A stretch of DNA of 64,000 nucleotides from positions 1-64,000 of the forward strand of contig NZ_LOHG01000002.1 in NCBI RefSeq assembly GCF_022790535.1, read 5' to 3'. The position numbers were made by a program, and so were the translations under genes. This document shows, piece by piece, positions 53,011 through 62,315 of this stretch (position 1 is its first letter; every line of letters starts with the position of its first letter). The notes under the pieces are model-generated. The model was not told where the DNA came from and made no database searches. It saw nothing but the letters and a program-made list of their open reading frames with translations. Source of the stretch: Pseudomonas maioricensis (GTDB lineage Bacteria > Pseudomonadota > Gammaproteobacteria > Pseudomonadales > Pseudomonadaceae).

Positions 53011-54861
53011 ATGTCCGGAAAAGCGCAACAGCAGTCTCGTATCAAAGAGTTGATCACCCTGGGTCGTGAGCAGAAGTATCTGACTTACGCAGAGGTCAAC
53101 GACCACCTGCCTGAGGATATTTCAGATCCCGAGCAGGTGGAAGACATCATCCGCATGATTAACGACATGGGGATCCCGGTACACGAGAGTGCCCCGGATG
53201 CGGACGCCCTGATGCTGGCCGACGCCGATACCGACGAAGCAGCCGCAGAAGAAGCGGCCGCAGCGTTGGCAGCGGTTGAGACCGACATTGGTCGCACCAC
53301 TGACCCTGTGCGCATGTATATGCGTGAAATGGGCACGGTCGAGCTTCTGACCCGTGAAGGCGAAATTGAAATCGCCAAACGTATCGAAGAAGGCATCCGT
53401 GAAGTGATGAGCGCAATTGCGCACTTCCCTGGCACGGTTGACCACATTCTCTCCGAGTACACCCGTGTTACGACGGAAGGCGGTCGCCTGTCTGACGTAC
53501 TGAGCGGCTACATCGACCCGGATGACGGCATTGCGCCGCCAGCTGAAGTCCCGCCGCCTGCCGACCCGAAAACAGCCAAGGCTGCCGAAGGCGACGACGA
53601 CGAGGAAGAGAAGGACGAATCTTCTGACGACGAAGAAGAAGTCGAAAGCGGTCCTGATCCAATCATCGCTCAGCAGCGTTTCGGTGCGGTTTCCGATCAG
53701 ATGGAAATCACCCGCAAGGCTCTGAAAAAGCATGGTCGCGACAGCAAGCAGGCAATTGCCGAGCTGGTTGCGCTGGCCGAACTGTTCATGCCGATCAAAC
53801 TGGTTCCTAAACAGTTTGAAGGTCTGGTCGAGCGCGTCCGTAGTGCACTTGAGCGCTTGCGTGCTCAGGAACGCGCCATCATGCAGCTGTGTGTACGTGA
53901 TGCACGTATGCCGCGCGCCGATTTCCTTCGCCAGTTCCCAGGCAACGAAGTCGACGAAAGCTGGACTGACGCACTGGCTAAAGGCAAAAGCAAATACGCT
54001 GAAGCCATTGCCCGTCTGCAGCCTGATATTCAGCGTTGCCAGCAAAAGCTGACCGCGCTGCAGACCGAAACCGGTCTGACGATTGCTGAAATCAAGGACA
54101 TCAACCGTCGCATGTCGATCGGCGAGGCCAAAGCCCGTCGCGCGAAGAAAGAGATGGTTGAAGCGAACTTGCGTCTGGTTATCTCGATCGCCAAGAAGTA
54201 CACCAACCGTGGCCTGCAATTCCTCGATCTGATCCAGGAAGGCAACATCGGCTTGATGAAGGCGGTGGACAAGTTCGAATACCGTCGCGGTTACAAGTTC
54301 TCGACTTACGCCACTTGGTGGATCCGTCAGGCAATCACTCGTTCGATCGCCGACCAGGCACGCACCATCCGTATTCCGGTGCACATGATCGAAACGATCA
54401 ACAAGCTCAACCGTATTTCCCGGCAGATGTTGCAGGAAATGGGTCGTGAACCGACTCCGGAAGAGCTGGGCGAACGCATGGAAATGCCTGAGGATAAAAT
54501 CCGTAAGGTATTGAAGATCGCTAAAGAGCCGATCTCCATGGAAACCCCGATCGGTGATGACGAAGACTCCCATCTGGGCGACTTCATCGAAGACTCGACT
54601 ATGCAGTCGCCAATCGATGTCGCTACGGTTGAAAGCCTGAAAGAAGCCACTCGCGAAGTTCTGTCGGGCCTTACCGCCCGCGAAGCTAAAGTTCTGCGCA
54701 TGCGCTTTGGTATCGATATGAATACCGATCACACGCTGGAAGAAGTCGGCAAACAGTTCGACGTAACCCGTGAGCGTATTCGTCAAATTGAGGCGAAGGC
54801 TCTGCGCAAGTTGCGCCACCCGACAAGAAGCGAGCACTTGCGCTCGTTCCTCGACGAGTAA
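53011..54861 (+). CDS. rpoD: RNA polymerase primary sigma factor RpoD (sigma-70)
   Basis: Main sigma factor for housekeeping transcription. The 616 residues show region 1.1 at the N-terminus, an acidic non-conserved insert (about 180-215, [16 protein letters not shown]), region 2 ([17 protein letters not shown], -10 recognition and melting), region 3 and region 4 ([20 protein letters not shown], -35 recognition). An intrinsic terminator follows directly. Confidence 0.98.
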   Translation: MSGKAQQQSRIKELITLGREQKYLTYAEVNDHLPEDISDPEQVEDIIRMINDMGIPVHESAPDADALMLADADTDEAAAEEAAAALAAVETDIGRTTDPVRMYMREMGTVELLTREGEIEIAKRIEEGIREVMSAIAHFPGTVDHILSEYTRVTTEGGRLSDVLSGYIDPDDGIAPPAEVPPPADPKTAKAAEGDDDEEEKDESSDDEEEVESGPDPIIAQQRFGAVSDQMEITRKALKKHGRDSKQAIAELVALAELFMPIKLVPKQFEGLVERVRSALERLRAQERAIMQLCVRDARMPRADFLRQFPGNEVDESWTDALAKGKSKYAEAIARLQPDIQRCQQKLTALQTETGLTIAEIKDINRRMSIGEAKARRAKKEMVEANLRLVISIAKKYTNRGLQFLDLIQEGNIGLMKAVDKFEYRRGYKFSTYATWWIRQAITRSIADQARTIRIPVHMIETINKLNRISRQMLQEMGREPTPEELGERMEMPEDKIRKVLKIAKEPISMETPIGDDEDSHLGDFIEDSTMQSPIDVATVESLKEATREVLSGLTAREAKVLRMRFGIDMNTDHTLEEVGKQFDVTRERIRQIEAKALRKLRHPTRSEHLRSFLDE

Positions 54862-54879
54862 GCAAGACAAGCTACACAC

Positions 54880-54906
54880 AAAACCCCCGGCCCTGCTGGG
54901 GGTTTT
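54880..54906 (+). terminator. Intrinsic terminator after rpoD
   Basis: AAAACCCCC and GGGGGTTTT stem with a GGCCCTGCT loop, 19 bases after the rpoD stop. Confidence 0.9.
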
Positions 54907-54998
54907 GCATTCTGGATCAAAAATTTTCAACTTCGAGTGACGGTTTTCTCAGTACGGCTACACTCTGTCTAATTGCTATCCGCCATCATGAGGCTGCC

Positions 54999-57900
54999 AT
55001 GATTCGCCTGCCGGCCATTCTTTTTGTTTTCGCCGTAGGCTCCCCGGCAGCCGCCCACACAGAGGATTTCTCTGCATTTGCGCAAAAGCTGACGTTTGCT
55101 CCCCACACCCACGGTTTTAGTTCCGGATCCCTAACTGGAGCTTTGCTTGTGGGGTCTGCAGAGACAATGACCCAGTCAGAACCTGGACGCGCAAGCAGCC
55201 AATCGGCCGCACAACTTACACCCCTGGAACCAGAACCGGACTTCAAACAAAGAGCCGATAGCGCATCGTTCAGGGAGACCTTTCTGCTTTACGGCTTACC
55301 CGGTCTGTTGCTGCTCTGCACCGTTCTCATCATCGTGATTCGTGTTAATCGCCAGCTTAGCTCCGAAATAACACGGCGTATGGAACTGGAACAGCAACTG
55401 CGAAGCAGCGAGTACCACTATCGCGGCATGGTTGAAAGCCTGTCCGCTATTGCCTGGGAGGCCACTCCGGGAGATTACAGCTACAACTACGTGTCACCTC
55501 AAGCCGAGAGCTTACTGGGTTATCCGCTGCAACGATGGCGAGAGCCAGGCTTCTGGCGCAGCATCGTCCACCCTCAGGATCTGCAAAAAACAGAGGCACT
55601 GTGCAACCACGCGGCCAAGGCCGGTAACGATCACAGCGTGGACTACCGAGTCATCAGTGCTGACGGCAGAACGCTCTGGGTGCGCGACATTGTCAGCCTT
55701 ATAAAGCGCGGTCGCGAACCCGTCATGCGCGGGTTGATGATCGACATCAGCGAAACCAAGCAAATCGAAGAAGCCTTACGACTCTCAGAAGGCAAGTTCG
55801 CCTCTGTTTTTGCTCAATGTCCGGACATTCTGATAATTGCCAGCTTGCTAGACGGCACACTTCTGGAAGCCAATACAGCGTTCGTCGAACAGATTGGTCT
55901 TCAGGCCAACGACGTCATTGGTAAAACCCCGACCGAACTCGGGATCTGGGGCGTTCCCGGCGTTGGCCCCGGAATGCTGGAACGACTTCAGAAAGGCAGT
56001 ATTCGCAACCTTGAGATGCCGTTTCGGAGAAGAGACGGCCGCACGTTCTCCGGACTTGTCTCTGCCGAACCTTTTGATCTGGACTCCACTCCAGCCGTGG
56101 TCGTAGTCGTTCGTGATATCACCCAGCTCAAACAGGCTCAGCAACAACTTCAGCTGTCTGAAGAAAAATTCGCCAAGTCATTCCACGCATCCCCTGACGG
56201 CCTTCTGATAACCCGGCAGCGCGACGGCCTGCTTGTTGAGGTCAACGAGGGGTTCAGTCGCATGACCGGCTACGACAGCGCTGCCTCGCTTGATCAGTCC
56301 ACGGTGGACCTGGGGATTTGGGCCAACCTGAACGAGCGCGGCAAACTCCTGGAGCTGCTGAACCGCGACGGTTTTGTCCGTGATTTCCGCAGCCACATCA
56401 GACGCAAAGACGGCCAGATCAGGCTGTGTGAAATCTCGTCACGTCCGCTGCTTATTGCTGGCGAAGATTGCATGCTGACCATTGCCCGAGACATTACCGA
56501 ACGCCATCAAATGCAGGAAAAGCTGCAACTGGCCGCCACCGTTTTCGAAAGTACGGCCGAAGGTGTTCTGATTACCGATACCCGCCAGCGTATCAACGCT
56601 GTCAACCGCGCATTTAGCGAGATCACCGGCTACAGCGAGCAGGAATCCCTCGGGCAGACCCCTCGCCTGCTCGCTTCAGGCCTGCATGACAGCGCGTTCT
56701 ATGCCGCCATGTGGTACCAGTTGACGGCAGAAGGACATTGGCAGGGAGAAATCAGCAACCGACGCAAGAACGGCGAGATTTACCCAAGCTGGCTGACGAT
56801 CAGCGCGGTACGAAACAAGGAACAGTTCATTACCCACTTCGTTGCGGTGTTCGCCGACATCTCCAGCCTCAAGCATGCTCAGGCACGCCTTGACTATCAG
56901 GCTCATCACGACCCGCTCACGGGGCTTCCCAACCGAACGCTGTTCGAAAGCCGCCTGCAAGCTGCCCTTCTCCACAGCCTGGAAGCCAGTAGTCTCGGCG
57001 CGGTCCTGTTTCTGGACCTTGACCGCTTCAAACACATCAACGACAGCCTCGGCCATCCCGTCGGCGACCTGTTGCTCAAAGGGATCGCGCAACGCCTCAA
57101 GGAGAACCTGCGCGATATCGACACCGTGGCGCGCCTGGGGGGAGATGAGTTCATTATTCTGCTGCCTGGCCTGCTGCACCCTAGTGATGCAGAAGCCATC
57201 GCGACAAAAATATTGATCTGTTTTACTGCGCCGTTCCAGGCGGGCGAACATGAGTTTTTCATGAGCGCCAGCATTGGTAGCTGCCTGTTCCCCACAGATG
57301 GTCAGGATGTGGCTACCGTCGTGAAAAACGCCGATGCCGCGATGTACCGCTCCAAGGCCAAGGGCCGCAATCGCGTCGAAAGCTATACGGAAGACCTCAC
57401 CTCCCAGGCCAGTGCCCGGATAGCCCTGGAGCATGAGTTGCGCAGAGCAATGGAGCGTAATGAATTCAGCCTCTGTTATCAGCCGAAAATCAGCCTGATC
57501 AGCCAACGACTGGTCGGCGCAGAAGCCTTGATTCGCTGGGCGCACCCCACTCTCGGCGAAGTGCCACCGGAGCACTTCATTCCATTGGCAGAAGAGAACG
57601 GCATGATTCTGCAGATCGGCGACTGGGTACTTGAGCAGGCCTGTCTGCAAATGCACGAATGGAACAAACGCTATGCACCTTTCGGCGCGCTGTCGGTGAA
57701 TCTGGCGGGCGCACAGTTGCGGCAGCCGAATCTCTTGGCACGCATAGAGCAACTGCTCTCGGATTGCCACCTTGCTCCTGACTGCCTGCAACTGGAGATC
57801 ACCGAAAACTTCATCATGAGCCAGGCAGAGGAAGCCCTGGCCGTGCTGCATAAGCTCAAGGCACTTGGTGTACAGCTAGCGATCGACGACTTCGGTACAG

Positions 57901-58226
57901 GCTATTCGTCCCTCAGCTACCTGAAACGTTTACCGCTGGATATCCTGAAAATCGACCAGTCATTCGTGCGCAGCCTCCCCGATGACCCGCACGACGTAGC
58001 CATCGTCCGCGCCATTATTGCGCTGGGCCGCAGCATGCAACTGACCGTCATTGCCGAAGGCGTAGAGAACAACGAACAGCAGCAATTCCTGGCCAACGAA
58101 GGATGCGAACAGATCCAGGGCTACATCGTCAGCCTCCCCCTCCCGCCCGATGAATTCAGCTCGAAATTTCTTCGTACGCCTCTTTCGGACTTTTCGGATA
58201 GCACAGCGTCGAAACCGCCGTTATAA
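54999..58226 (+). CDS. PAS/GGDEF/EAL c-di-GMP enzyme (RmcA-like by position)
   Basis: Membrane protein that can make or break c-di-GMP. The 1075 residues have a signal peptide (to about 19), a short periplasmic stretch, one transmembrane helix (about 94-114) and four PAS domains (about 137-250, 255-375, 380-505 and 510-630). The GGDEF at 714-718 has an intact I-site (RDID, five residues before). The EAL domain (EALIRW at 842) has DDFGTGYSS and KIDQSFV. Both catalytic motifs are complete. As I recall, P. aeruginosa RmcA (PA0575) occupies this place beside rpoD but carries a full periplasmic solute-binding domain, absent here. Confidence 0.88.
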   Translation: MIRLPAILFVFAVGSPAAAHTEDFSAFAQKLTFAPHTHGFSSGSLTGALLVGSAETMTQSEPGRASSQSAAQLTPLEPEPDFKQRADSASFRETFLLYGLPGLLLLCTVLIIVIRVNRQLSSEITRRMELEQQLRSSEYHYRGMVESLSAIAWEATPGDYSYNYVSPQAESLLGYPLQRWREPGFWRSIVHPQDLQKTEALCNHAAKAGNDHSVDYRVISADGRTLWVRDIVSLIKRGREPVMRGLMIDISETKQIEEALRLSEGKFASVFAQCPDILIIASLLDGTLLEANTAFVEQIGLQANDVIGKTPTELGIWGVPGVGPGMLERLQKGSIRNLEMPFRRRDGRTFSGLVSAEPFDLDSTPAVVVVVRDITQLKQAQQQLQLSEEKFAKSFHASPDGLLITRQRDGLLVEVNEGFSRMTGYDSAASLDQSTVDLGIWANLNERGKLLELLNRDGFVRDFRSHIRRKDGQIRLCEISSRPLLIAGEDCMLTIARDITERHQMQEKLQLAATVFESTAEGVLITDTRQRINAVNRAFSEITGYSEQESLGQTPRLLASGLHDSAFYAAMWYQLTAEGHWQGEISNRRKNGEIYPSWLTISAVRNKEQFITHFVAVFADISSLKHAQARLDYQAHHDPLTGLPNRTLFESRLQAALLHSLEASSLGAVLFLDLDRFKHINDSLGHPVGDLLLKGIAQRLKENLRDIDTVARLGGDEFIILLPGLLHPSDAEAIATKILICFTAPFQAGEHEFFMSASIGSCLFPTDGQDVATVVKNADAAMYRSKAKGRNRVESYTEDLTSQASARIALEHELRRAMERNEFSLCYQPKISLISQRLVGAEALIRWAHPTLGEVPPEHFIPLAEENGMILQIGDWVLEQACLQMHEWNKRYAPFGALSVNLAGAQLRQPNLLARIEQLLSDCHLAPDCLQLEITENFIMSQAEEALAVLHKLKALGVQLAIDDFGTGYSSLSYLKRLPLDILKIDQSFVRSLPDDPHDVAIVRAIIALGRSMQLTVIAEGVENNEQQQFLANEGCEQIQGYIVSLPLPPDEFSSKFLRTPLSDFSDSTASKPPL

Positions 58227-58227
58227 T
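58222..58227 (+). promoter_or_regulatory. -10 box for the tRNA gene
   Basis: TATAAT overlaps the stop codon of the preceding GGDEF/EAL gene and lies 14 bases before the tRNA. The -35 region (inside the coding sequence) is weak. Confidence 0.45.
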
Positions 58228-58241
58228 CCGCGGCCTACTGA

Positions 58242-58318
<77 letters not shown>

Positions 58319-58324
58319 TTATTT

Positions 58325-58353
58325 AAAAAGCCGCGCTAATGCGCGGCTTTTTT
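58325..58353 (+). terminator. Intrinsic terminator after the tRNA
   Basis: AAAAAGCCGCGC-TAAT-GCGCGGCTTTTTT, 6 bases after the CCA end. Confidence 0.92.
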
Positions 58354-58452
58354 GTCATTCCGCCGCGCACATCAGAGCGGCTCAAACTAATCGACACCTA
58401 AGCAAATCACCGTCAAGCCTATTGCTGACGGCGGCGGCATGGAACGATTGAG

Positions 58453-58474
58453 GATATACCTAAATAGGTATATC
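58453..58474. promoter_or_regulatory. Palindromic operator of the toxin-antitoxin remnant
   Basis: A perfect inverted repeat, GATATACCTA-AA-TAGGTATATC, lies just before the toxin remnant. Such palindromes are where HigA-type antitoxins repress their own operon. Here it directly abuts the truncated toxin sequence. Confidence 0.6.
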
Positions 58475-58484
58475 TTTTTTGTAA

Positions 58485-58718
58485 GCCAAACCTCTGAAGG
58501 GGTTCTCAGGAGCTGGGACGCTTGAGATCGTTGAAGACCACGATGGCGATACTTATCGAGCGGTTTACACTGTGAAATTCGGAAGAGCTGTCTATGCGCT
58601 GCACTGCTTTCAAAAGAAATCGAGTACAGGCATCAAGACTGCACAACACGATATTGACCTGATCAAATTACGGTTGAAAGCGGCGGAAGAACACGCGAAG
58701 GGTTTGAAAAATGATTAA
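58485..58718 (+). pseudogene. 5'-truncated HigB/Gp49-family toxin remnant
   Basis: The frame opens after a TAA at 58482 with no usable ATG and reads AKPLKGFSGAGTLEIVEDHDG, then YRAVYTVKFGRAVYALHCFQ, to a stop at 58718. This is the C-terminal two thirds (78 codons) of a phage Gp49-like, RelE-superfamily mRNA interferase. The first 35-40 residues of the family are missing. It overlaps the antitoxin ATG by 8 bases, the normal order for higBA. The remnant keeps its frame, so the loss looks like a single 5' deletion between operator and codon 40. Confidence 0.75.
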
Positions 58719-59034
58719 GGTCGAAGAAGGTAGCGGCAACGTCTACGCTGACCTAGGCCAGGGTGACGCCAAGGAGATGCTGGTCAAGGCTCAGCTAGCG
58801 TCGAAGATCGGCGGCATAATCAAAGCTCGCCATCTGACTCAGCTCGAGGCAGCTGAAATCCTGGGCATGCCTCAGCCCAAAGTATCCGAAATGCTGCGCG
58901 GGAAGTTCAGAGGGATCAGCGAGACCAAGATGATCGACTGCCTTTCCCGACTTGGGCGTGACGTACAGATTGTGGTTAAAACAGCGCCTCGTTCACGTCA
59001 CGGTGTGGGGCGTGTTGAAGTGGTGTTTGCTTGA
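58711..59034 (+). CDS. XRE-family antitoxin (HigA-like)
   Basis: DNA-binding antitoxin of 107 residues. The helix-turn-helix is IKARHLTQLEAAEILGMPQPKVSEML at about 43-68, in the HTH_37 style common to HigA partners of Gp49 toxins. The N-terminus (MIKVEEGSGNVYADLG) is also typical. The gene is intact, but its toxin partner upstream is truncated, so it may now act only as a repressor or protect against related toxins. Confidence 0.85.
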   Translation: MIKVEEGSGNVYADLGQGDAKEMLVKAQLASKIGGIIKARHLTQLEAAEILGMPQPKVSEMLRGKFRGISETKMIDCLSRLGRDVQIVVKTAPRSRHGVGRVEVVFA

Positions 59035-59074
59035 TTCGTCGCTAAGTTGCTGCAAAGCAAATAACAACGCCCCC

Positions 59075-59163
59075 GCTGGAGCGAGGCTTGCCCGCGAAGA
59101 ACGATGACGCGCTGTACCTGACTTACCTCATCGATTGATTCGCGGGCGAGCCTCGCTCCAACA
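59075..59163. repeat. REP pair, GGAGCGAGGCTTGCC family
   Basis: CTGGAGCGAGGCTTGCCCGCGAA and TTCGCGGGCGAGCCTCGCTCCAACA form a large inverted repeat between the antitoxin gene and the convergent ATP-grasp gene. The segment CGAAGAACGATGACG next to the left half is shared with 17301-17390. Confidence 0.88.
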
Positions 59164-59249
59164 GAGCCATGGTCGACCATCTTGCTGGGAGAACATTGAG
59201 TCCCTCGCAGGTCCGCCCACAGAAATTCGTTTTCAGCTCAGCCCTGTAA

Positions 59250-60407
59250 TCAATCCACCACAACATGCGGCAAGAACCGGCTGCTGTCCTTGGTGATCAG
59301 GCTATCGTCTTCCCGAATGCCAATCCCTGAAGCCAGGTCGCCCACGACCCATGAGCCGATGAGCGTGTAGCTGTCGCCGAAGCGTGGCAGCGGGGCGAAC
59401 TGTTGCAGGATATAGGGCGCGTCGTTGTAGGGGCCGTCTTCAAAGATGACTTCGTCACCCGGCGTACGGATTTCGATGTTGGCGCCTTCGCGGGAGAAGT
59501 AGGGTTTGCGGACCCAGCCTTTCGGGACAGGTGCTCGCGGATCTTTGTCGACGAAGGTCGGCAGCAGATTTGGATGCCCTTCGTTGAATTTCCACAACAG
59601 CGGCAGAATGCCTTTGTTGGAGATGATGGACTTCCACGCAGGCTCGATGAACTGCGTGTCACATTGCGGAACCGCCTGCCCATGGGGTTCGTGGAACACG
59701 TGCTCCCAGGCATGCAGTTTGAATATACGTTCGATCCAGCGCCCCTCAAGGTCAACGAAGCGGCCCTGCGAGTTGAGGCCGATGTCTTCGATGTCGATGT
59801 GTCGGGTTTCGATGCCGACGTGTTCGGCCATCTTGCGCAGGAATTCGGTGGTGCCCCGGTCTTCTGCTGAACCGGACATCGAGGAGAAATAGAATGGCCC
59901 GCCCTCTCTGATGGCTGCGAAAGCACGAACCAGATCTTCTGCCAGCGAGTTGAACTGCGAGGCATGCGCAGGCAATAGGCCTCGGGCAATCTGCTCTTCC
60001 AGCCAGATGAGCTGGAATGCGCCGGCCTCATAGGCAGAGGTCGGCGTATCCATGTTGCCTTCAAGCAGCTTTGCAGGGTTCACGCCGTCGTAACTGAAGT
60101 CGAAGCGCCCATAAAGATGTGGGTGCCCTTCCTTCCAGGAAGTCCGGACCAGATCGAAGAACGCTGGTGGAATTTCCAGTTCAGTCAGTAACTCCTCGCT
60201 GTCCACCACCCGCTCAACGGCATCCATACACATGGCATGAAGCTCCTGAGTCGGTGCTTCGATATCCCGAGTGATCTGAGCTTCGGTGAACTGATAGTAA
60301 GCGCGTTCATCCCAGTAGCGCTCGCCGTCGATCGTGTGGAAATCGAACCCCTCACGCTCGGCGGTCGCGCGCCAGTCAGGCCGCTCTTCGATACTGATCT
60401 TTTTCAT
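59250..60407 (-). CDS. Glutathionylspermidine synthase-like ATP-grasp ligase (YgiC/YjfC family)
   Basis: 385-residue ATP-grasp enzyme related to the synthetase half of Gsp synthase, without the amidase half. Recognisable blocks are DGERYWDERAYYQFT near the N-terminus, FDFSYDGVNPAKLLEGN (substrate loop), LLWKFNEGHPNLLPTFVD and the C-terminal VVGDLASGIGIREDDSLIT. The family is predicted to join amino or peptide groups; the true substrate is unknown and E. coli homologues are reported not to make glutathionylspermidine. It is last in the PspA-centred run. Confidence 0.85.
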   Translation of the reverse strand: MKKISIEERPDWRATAEREGFDFHTIDGERYWDERAYYQFTEAQITRDIEAPTQELHAMCMDAVERVVDSEELLTELEIPPAFFDLVRTSWKEGHPHLYGRFDFSYDGVNPAKLLEGNMDTPTSAYEAGAFQLIWLEEQIARGLLPAHASQFNSLAEDLVRAFAAIREGGPFYFSSMSGSAEDRGTTEFLRKMAEHVGIETRHIDIEDIGLNSQGRFVDLEGRWIERIFKLHAWEHVFHEPHGQAVPQCDTQFIEPAWKSIISNKGILPLLWKFNEGHPNLLPTFVDKDPRAPVPKGWVRKPYFSREGANIEIRTPGDEVIFEDGPYNDAPYILQQFAPLPRFGDSYTLIGSWVVGDLASGIGIREDDSLITKDSSRFLPHVVVD

Positions 60408-60421
60408 GGCTAGCGCTCCCG

Positions 60422-61135
60422 TTAGCCGCCGAAACCGCTGCTTTTGCCACCCCAGCCACTGCGAGCAGTTGCCTGGCTGCCAAATCCGCCACGAGAAACC
60501 GAGGACGAGACTGACGAGTTACGGCCCAGCGTGCTCTTGGTGTAAGCACCGGTTGAGCTGGTGCGCGCCTGAGTGGAATTGCCGAAAGTCTTGCCGCGCT
60601 CGATCTGACGAGAAAGCGTCGAAGACTGGTAGCCGCCGCGCGAGTCACGCTCCTGATAGACCGGCTGAGAGTTGTAGCGACCACCGCCGCCAATGTTATT
60701 GACCATGTTGCTGACCAACATGCCCATCAGGAATCCATTGACGCCCGAGCTGGCGAACCCTGAACCACCCGACTGACCGGCCTGAGCGTTGGCCGCATCG
60801 ACCTGTTCTTTAGGCAACTGCCCGGATAGCTCCAGCTGGAAACCACCGAGTTTGGGGGTGAACTTGCCATCAGAGTTCTGCTGGCAGTAATCAGGCACAA
60901 AGTCTGCCTCGCACGCGGACGCACTGTCATAGGTTGGCGCGATGCGACGGTGATCTGCCAAGGCGGTCATGTAAGCGTCCGAGCAAACGTCTACGGGAAC
61001 CTTTTGGTCCACGCAAGCTTGTACCGTCGGGAACGTCTGTTGCGCGGTGACATCAACGGTATCGGACTTGCCGCATGCACTGAGTGCCAGCGGCAACGTG
61101 CTGGCCAGAACCAGCTTCAAAGAACTACGTCTCAT
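60422..61135 (-). CDS. DUF1190 lipoprotein (YgiB/YjfM family)
   Basis: 237-residue predicted lipoprotein: a basic N-terminus and lipobox LALSAC with Cys at 21. The DUF1190 core (about 30-120) has several conserved Cys in pairs (ACVDQ, VCSDAY, ACEADF, YCQQN). The C-terminal half is Gly/Ser/Thr-rich and basic (RGGYQSSTLSRQIERGKTF) and ends in Gly-rich repeats, probably flexible. It sits 14 bases before the ATP-grasp start, so the two are co-transcribed. Confidence 0.85.
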   Translation of the reverse strand: MRRSSLKLVLASTLPLALSACGKSDTVDVTAQQTFPTVQACVDQKVPVDVCSDAYMTALADHRRIAPTYDSASACEADFVPDYCQQNSDGKFTPKLGGFQLELSGQLPKEQVDAANAQAGQSGGSGFASSGVNGFLMGMLVSNMVNNIGGGGRYNSQPVYQERDSRGGYQSSTLSRQIERGKTFGNSTQARTSSTGAYTKSTLGRNSSVSSSVSRGGFGSQATARSGWGGKSSGFGG

Positions 61136-61161
61136 CGAATACTCCTTTCGATCAAGGGCAA

Positions 61162-61587
61162 TCAGGTCGACGGCGTCATGCAGGCCGAATTGAGGAAGCC
61201 GACACTGATCGAAACGCTGGCCGCATAGATGGCAGCGGCCAGTTCGCCACGGGTGATGCGAGCCGAGAGGTCCTTGAGAACAAAGTTGGTGGCAGTGAAC
61301 GCCAGCAATTGCACGACGGCTGCGATGACCGCCCAGATCACTACGTCCAGCACGCTGATGCTGTAAGTAATCACGTTGCTGGCAGGCAATGCGAAGCCAA
61401 TCAATGCACCGCCCAGTGCTACGGCTGCGGCGACATTGCCTTCACGAATCTGCACGAACTCTTTGTGCGGGGTCAGGCGGGTGTAGGCCATCTGGAACAG
61501 ACCAAACAAGCCACCGGCCACAATGATGTAGATAACGAAGCTCAGCACCGACTGAAAACTGAGGGACAAACTAAGCGCATCAAGCAT
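61162..61587 (-). CDS. DUF350 membrane protein (YjfL/UPF0719 family)
   Basis: 141-residue integral membrane protein with about four helices, in two similar halves as usual for DUF350. Segments include FVIYIIVAGGLFGLFQ, ALGGALIGFALPASNVI and AVIAAVVQLLAFTATNFV. Function unknown. It lies between the DUF2491 and DUF1190 genes with short gaps. Confidence 0.87.
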   Translation of the reverse strand: MLDALSLSLSFQSVLSFVIYIIVAGGLFGLFQMAYTRLTPHKEFVQIREGNVAAAVALGGALIGFALPASNVITYSISVLDVVIWAVIAAVVQLLAFTATNFVLKDLSARITRGELAAAIYAASVSISVGFLNSACMTPST

Positions 61588-61599
61588 TTTTACTTCCTT

Positions 61600-62268
61600 T
61601 TAGATGACGGTGAAGTCAGTGGACTGCAGCGTGACGCCAACCGAAGTAGTGAGAGAGACCACACCGTCTTCATCCTCCTCGACAGACAGCAGCAAAAACT
61701 CACGACGATCAATCAAACCCGTGTCGCGAGCGTACAACATGCTCAGATGCTCGATACGATAGCTGCCGTCAGGATTGGCCACTTCCTCGGTCATCGGGGT
61801 CAGTTCAGTCTGACCTTGTTCGGTGCCCCACTGACGCTCGTACTCCCAACCGTCATGCTCATACACCGGCAAACCGATTTTTGATTCAGGACCTACCAGA
61901 CGTTTCAGTTCCGACTCGCTGTTGATGGTCACAACGCTGCTGTAGCCGAACAGGATAACGTCCTGAACGTCTTCCGCCGCAGGGCCGTTCATCATGACCT
62001 GCATCCAGTAGTCTTCATCTTCGAAGTAGAAGCGCACCAGGCGAATGGACTGTCCGAGGTCAACATGCCCAACAGACCAGACGACCTCTTCATTGGGGAC
62101 GACCAGTTCCGAATGCCCGTCGAGCAGCAGCTTGAGCGAGTCATCAAGATCCAGCATGCGTCCGGTCGCCAGGCCAAACGGTGCGAGCAACGCTGCGCTG
62201 TTTAACGGCGTAGCGCCAGCAGGTGGCTTTGGCGGTGCCAGGCCTAAAGCTCGTTTGATCCAACTCAT
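61600..62268 (-). CDS. DUF2491 family protein (YjfK-like)
   Basis: 222-residue cytoplasmic protein of unknown role. The family pattern includes MSWIKRALG at the start, GLATGRMLDLDDSLKLLLDG, VDLGQSIRLVRFYFEDEDYW and the tail LLLSVEEDEDGVVSLTTSVGV. It is upstream of the DUF350 gene by 12 bases. Confidence 0.85.
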   Translation of the reverse strand: MSWIKRALGLAPPKPPAGATPLNSAALLAPFGLATGRMLDLDDSLKLLLDGHSELVVPNEEVVWSVGHVDLGQSIRLVRFYFEDEDYWMQVMMNGPAAEDVQDVILFGYSSVVTINSESELKRLVGPESKIGLPVYEHDGWEYERQWGTEQGQTELTPMTEEVANPDGSYRIEHLSMLYARDTGLIDRREFLLLSVEEDEDGVVSLTTSVGVTLQSTDFTVI

Positions 62269-62315
62269 AATGCGTTTCCTTTCATTTTGCGCGAGCGATG
62301 TCTGGAGTTTCAGCG

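Noticed and set aside
53122-54930. 602-codon open frame on the minus strand opposite rpoD
   Set aside because: It covers rpoD almost completely in mirror frame, has no ribosome site or family motifs, and arises from the codon bias of the GC-rich sense gene.
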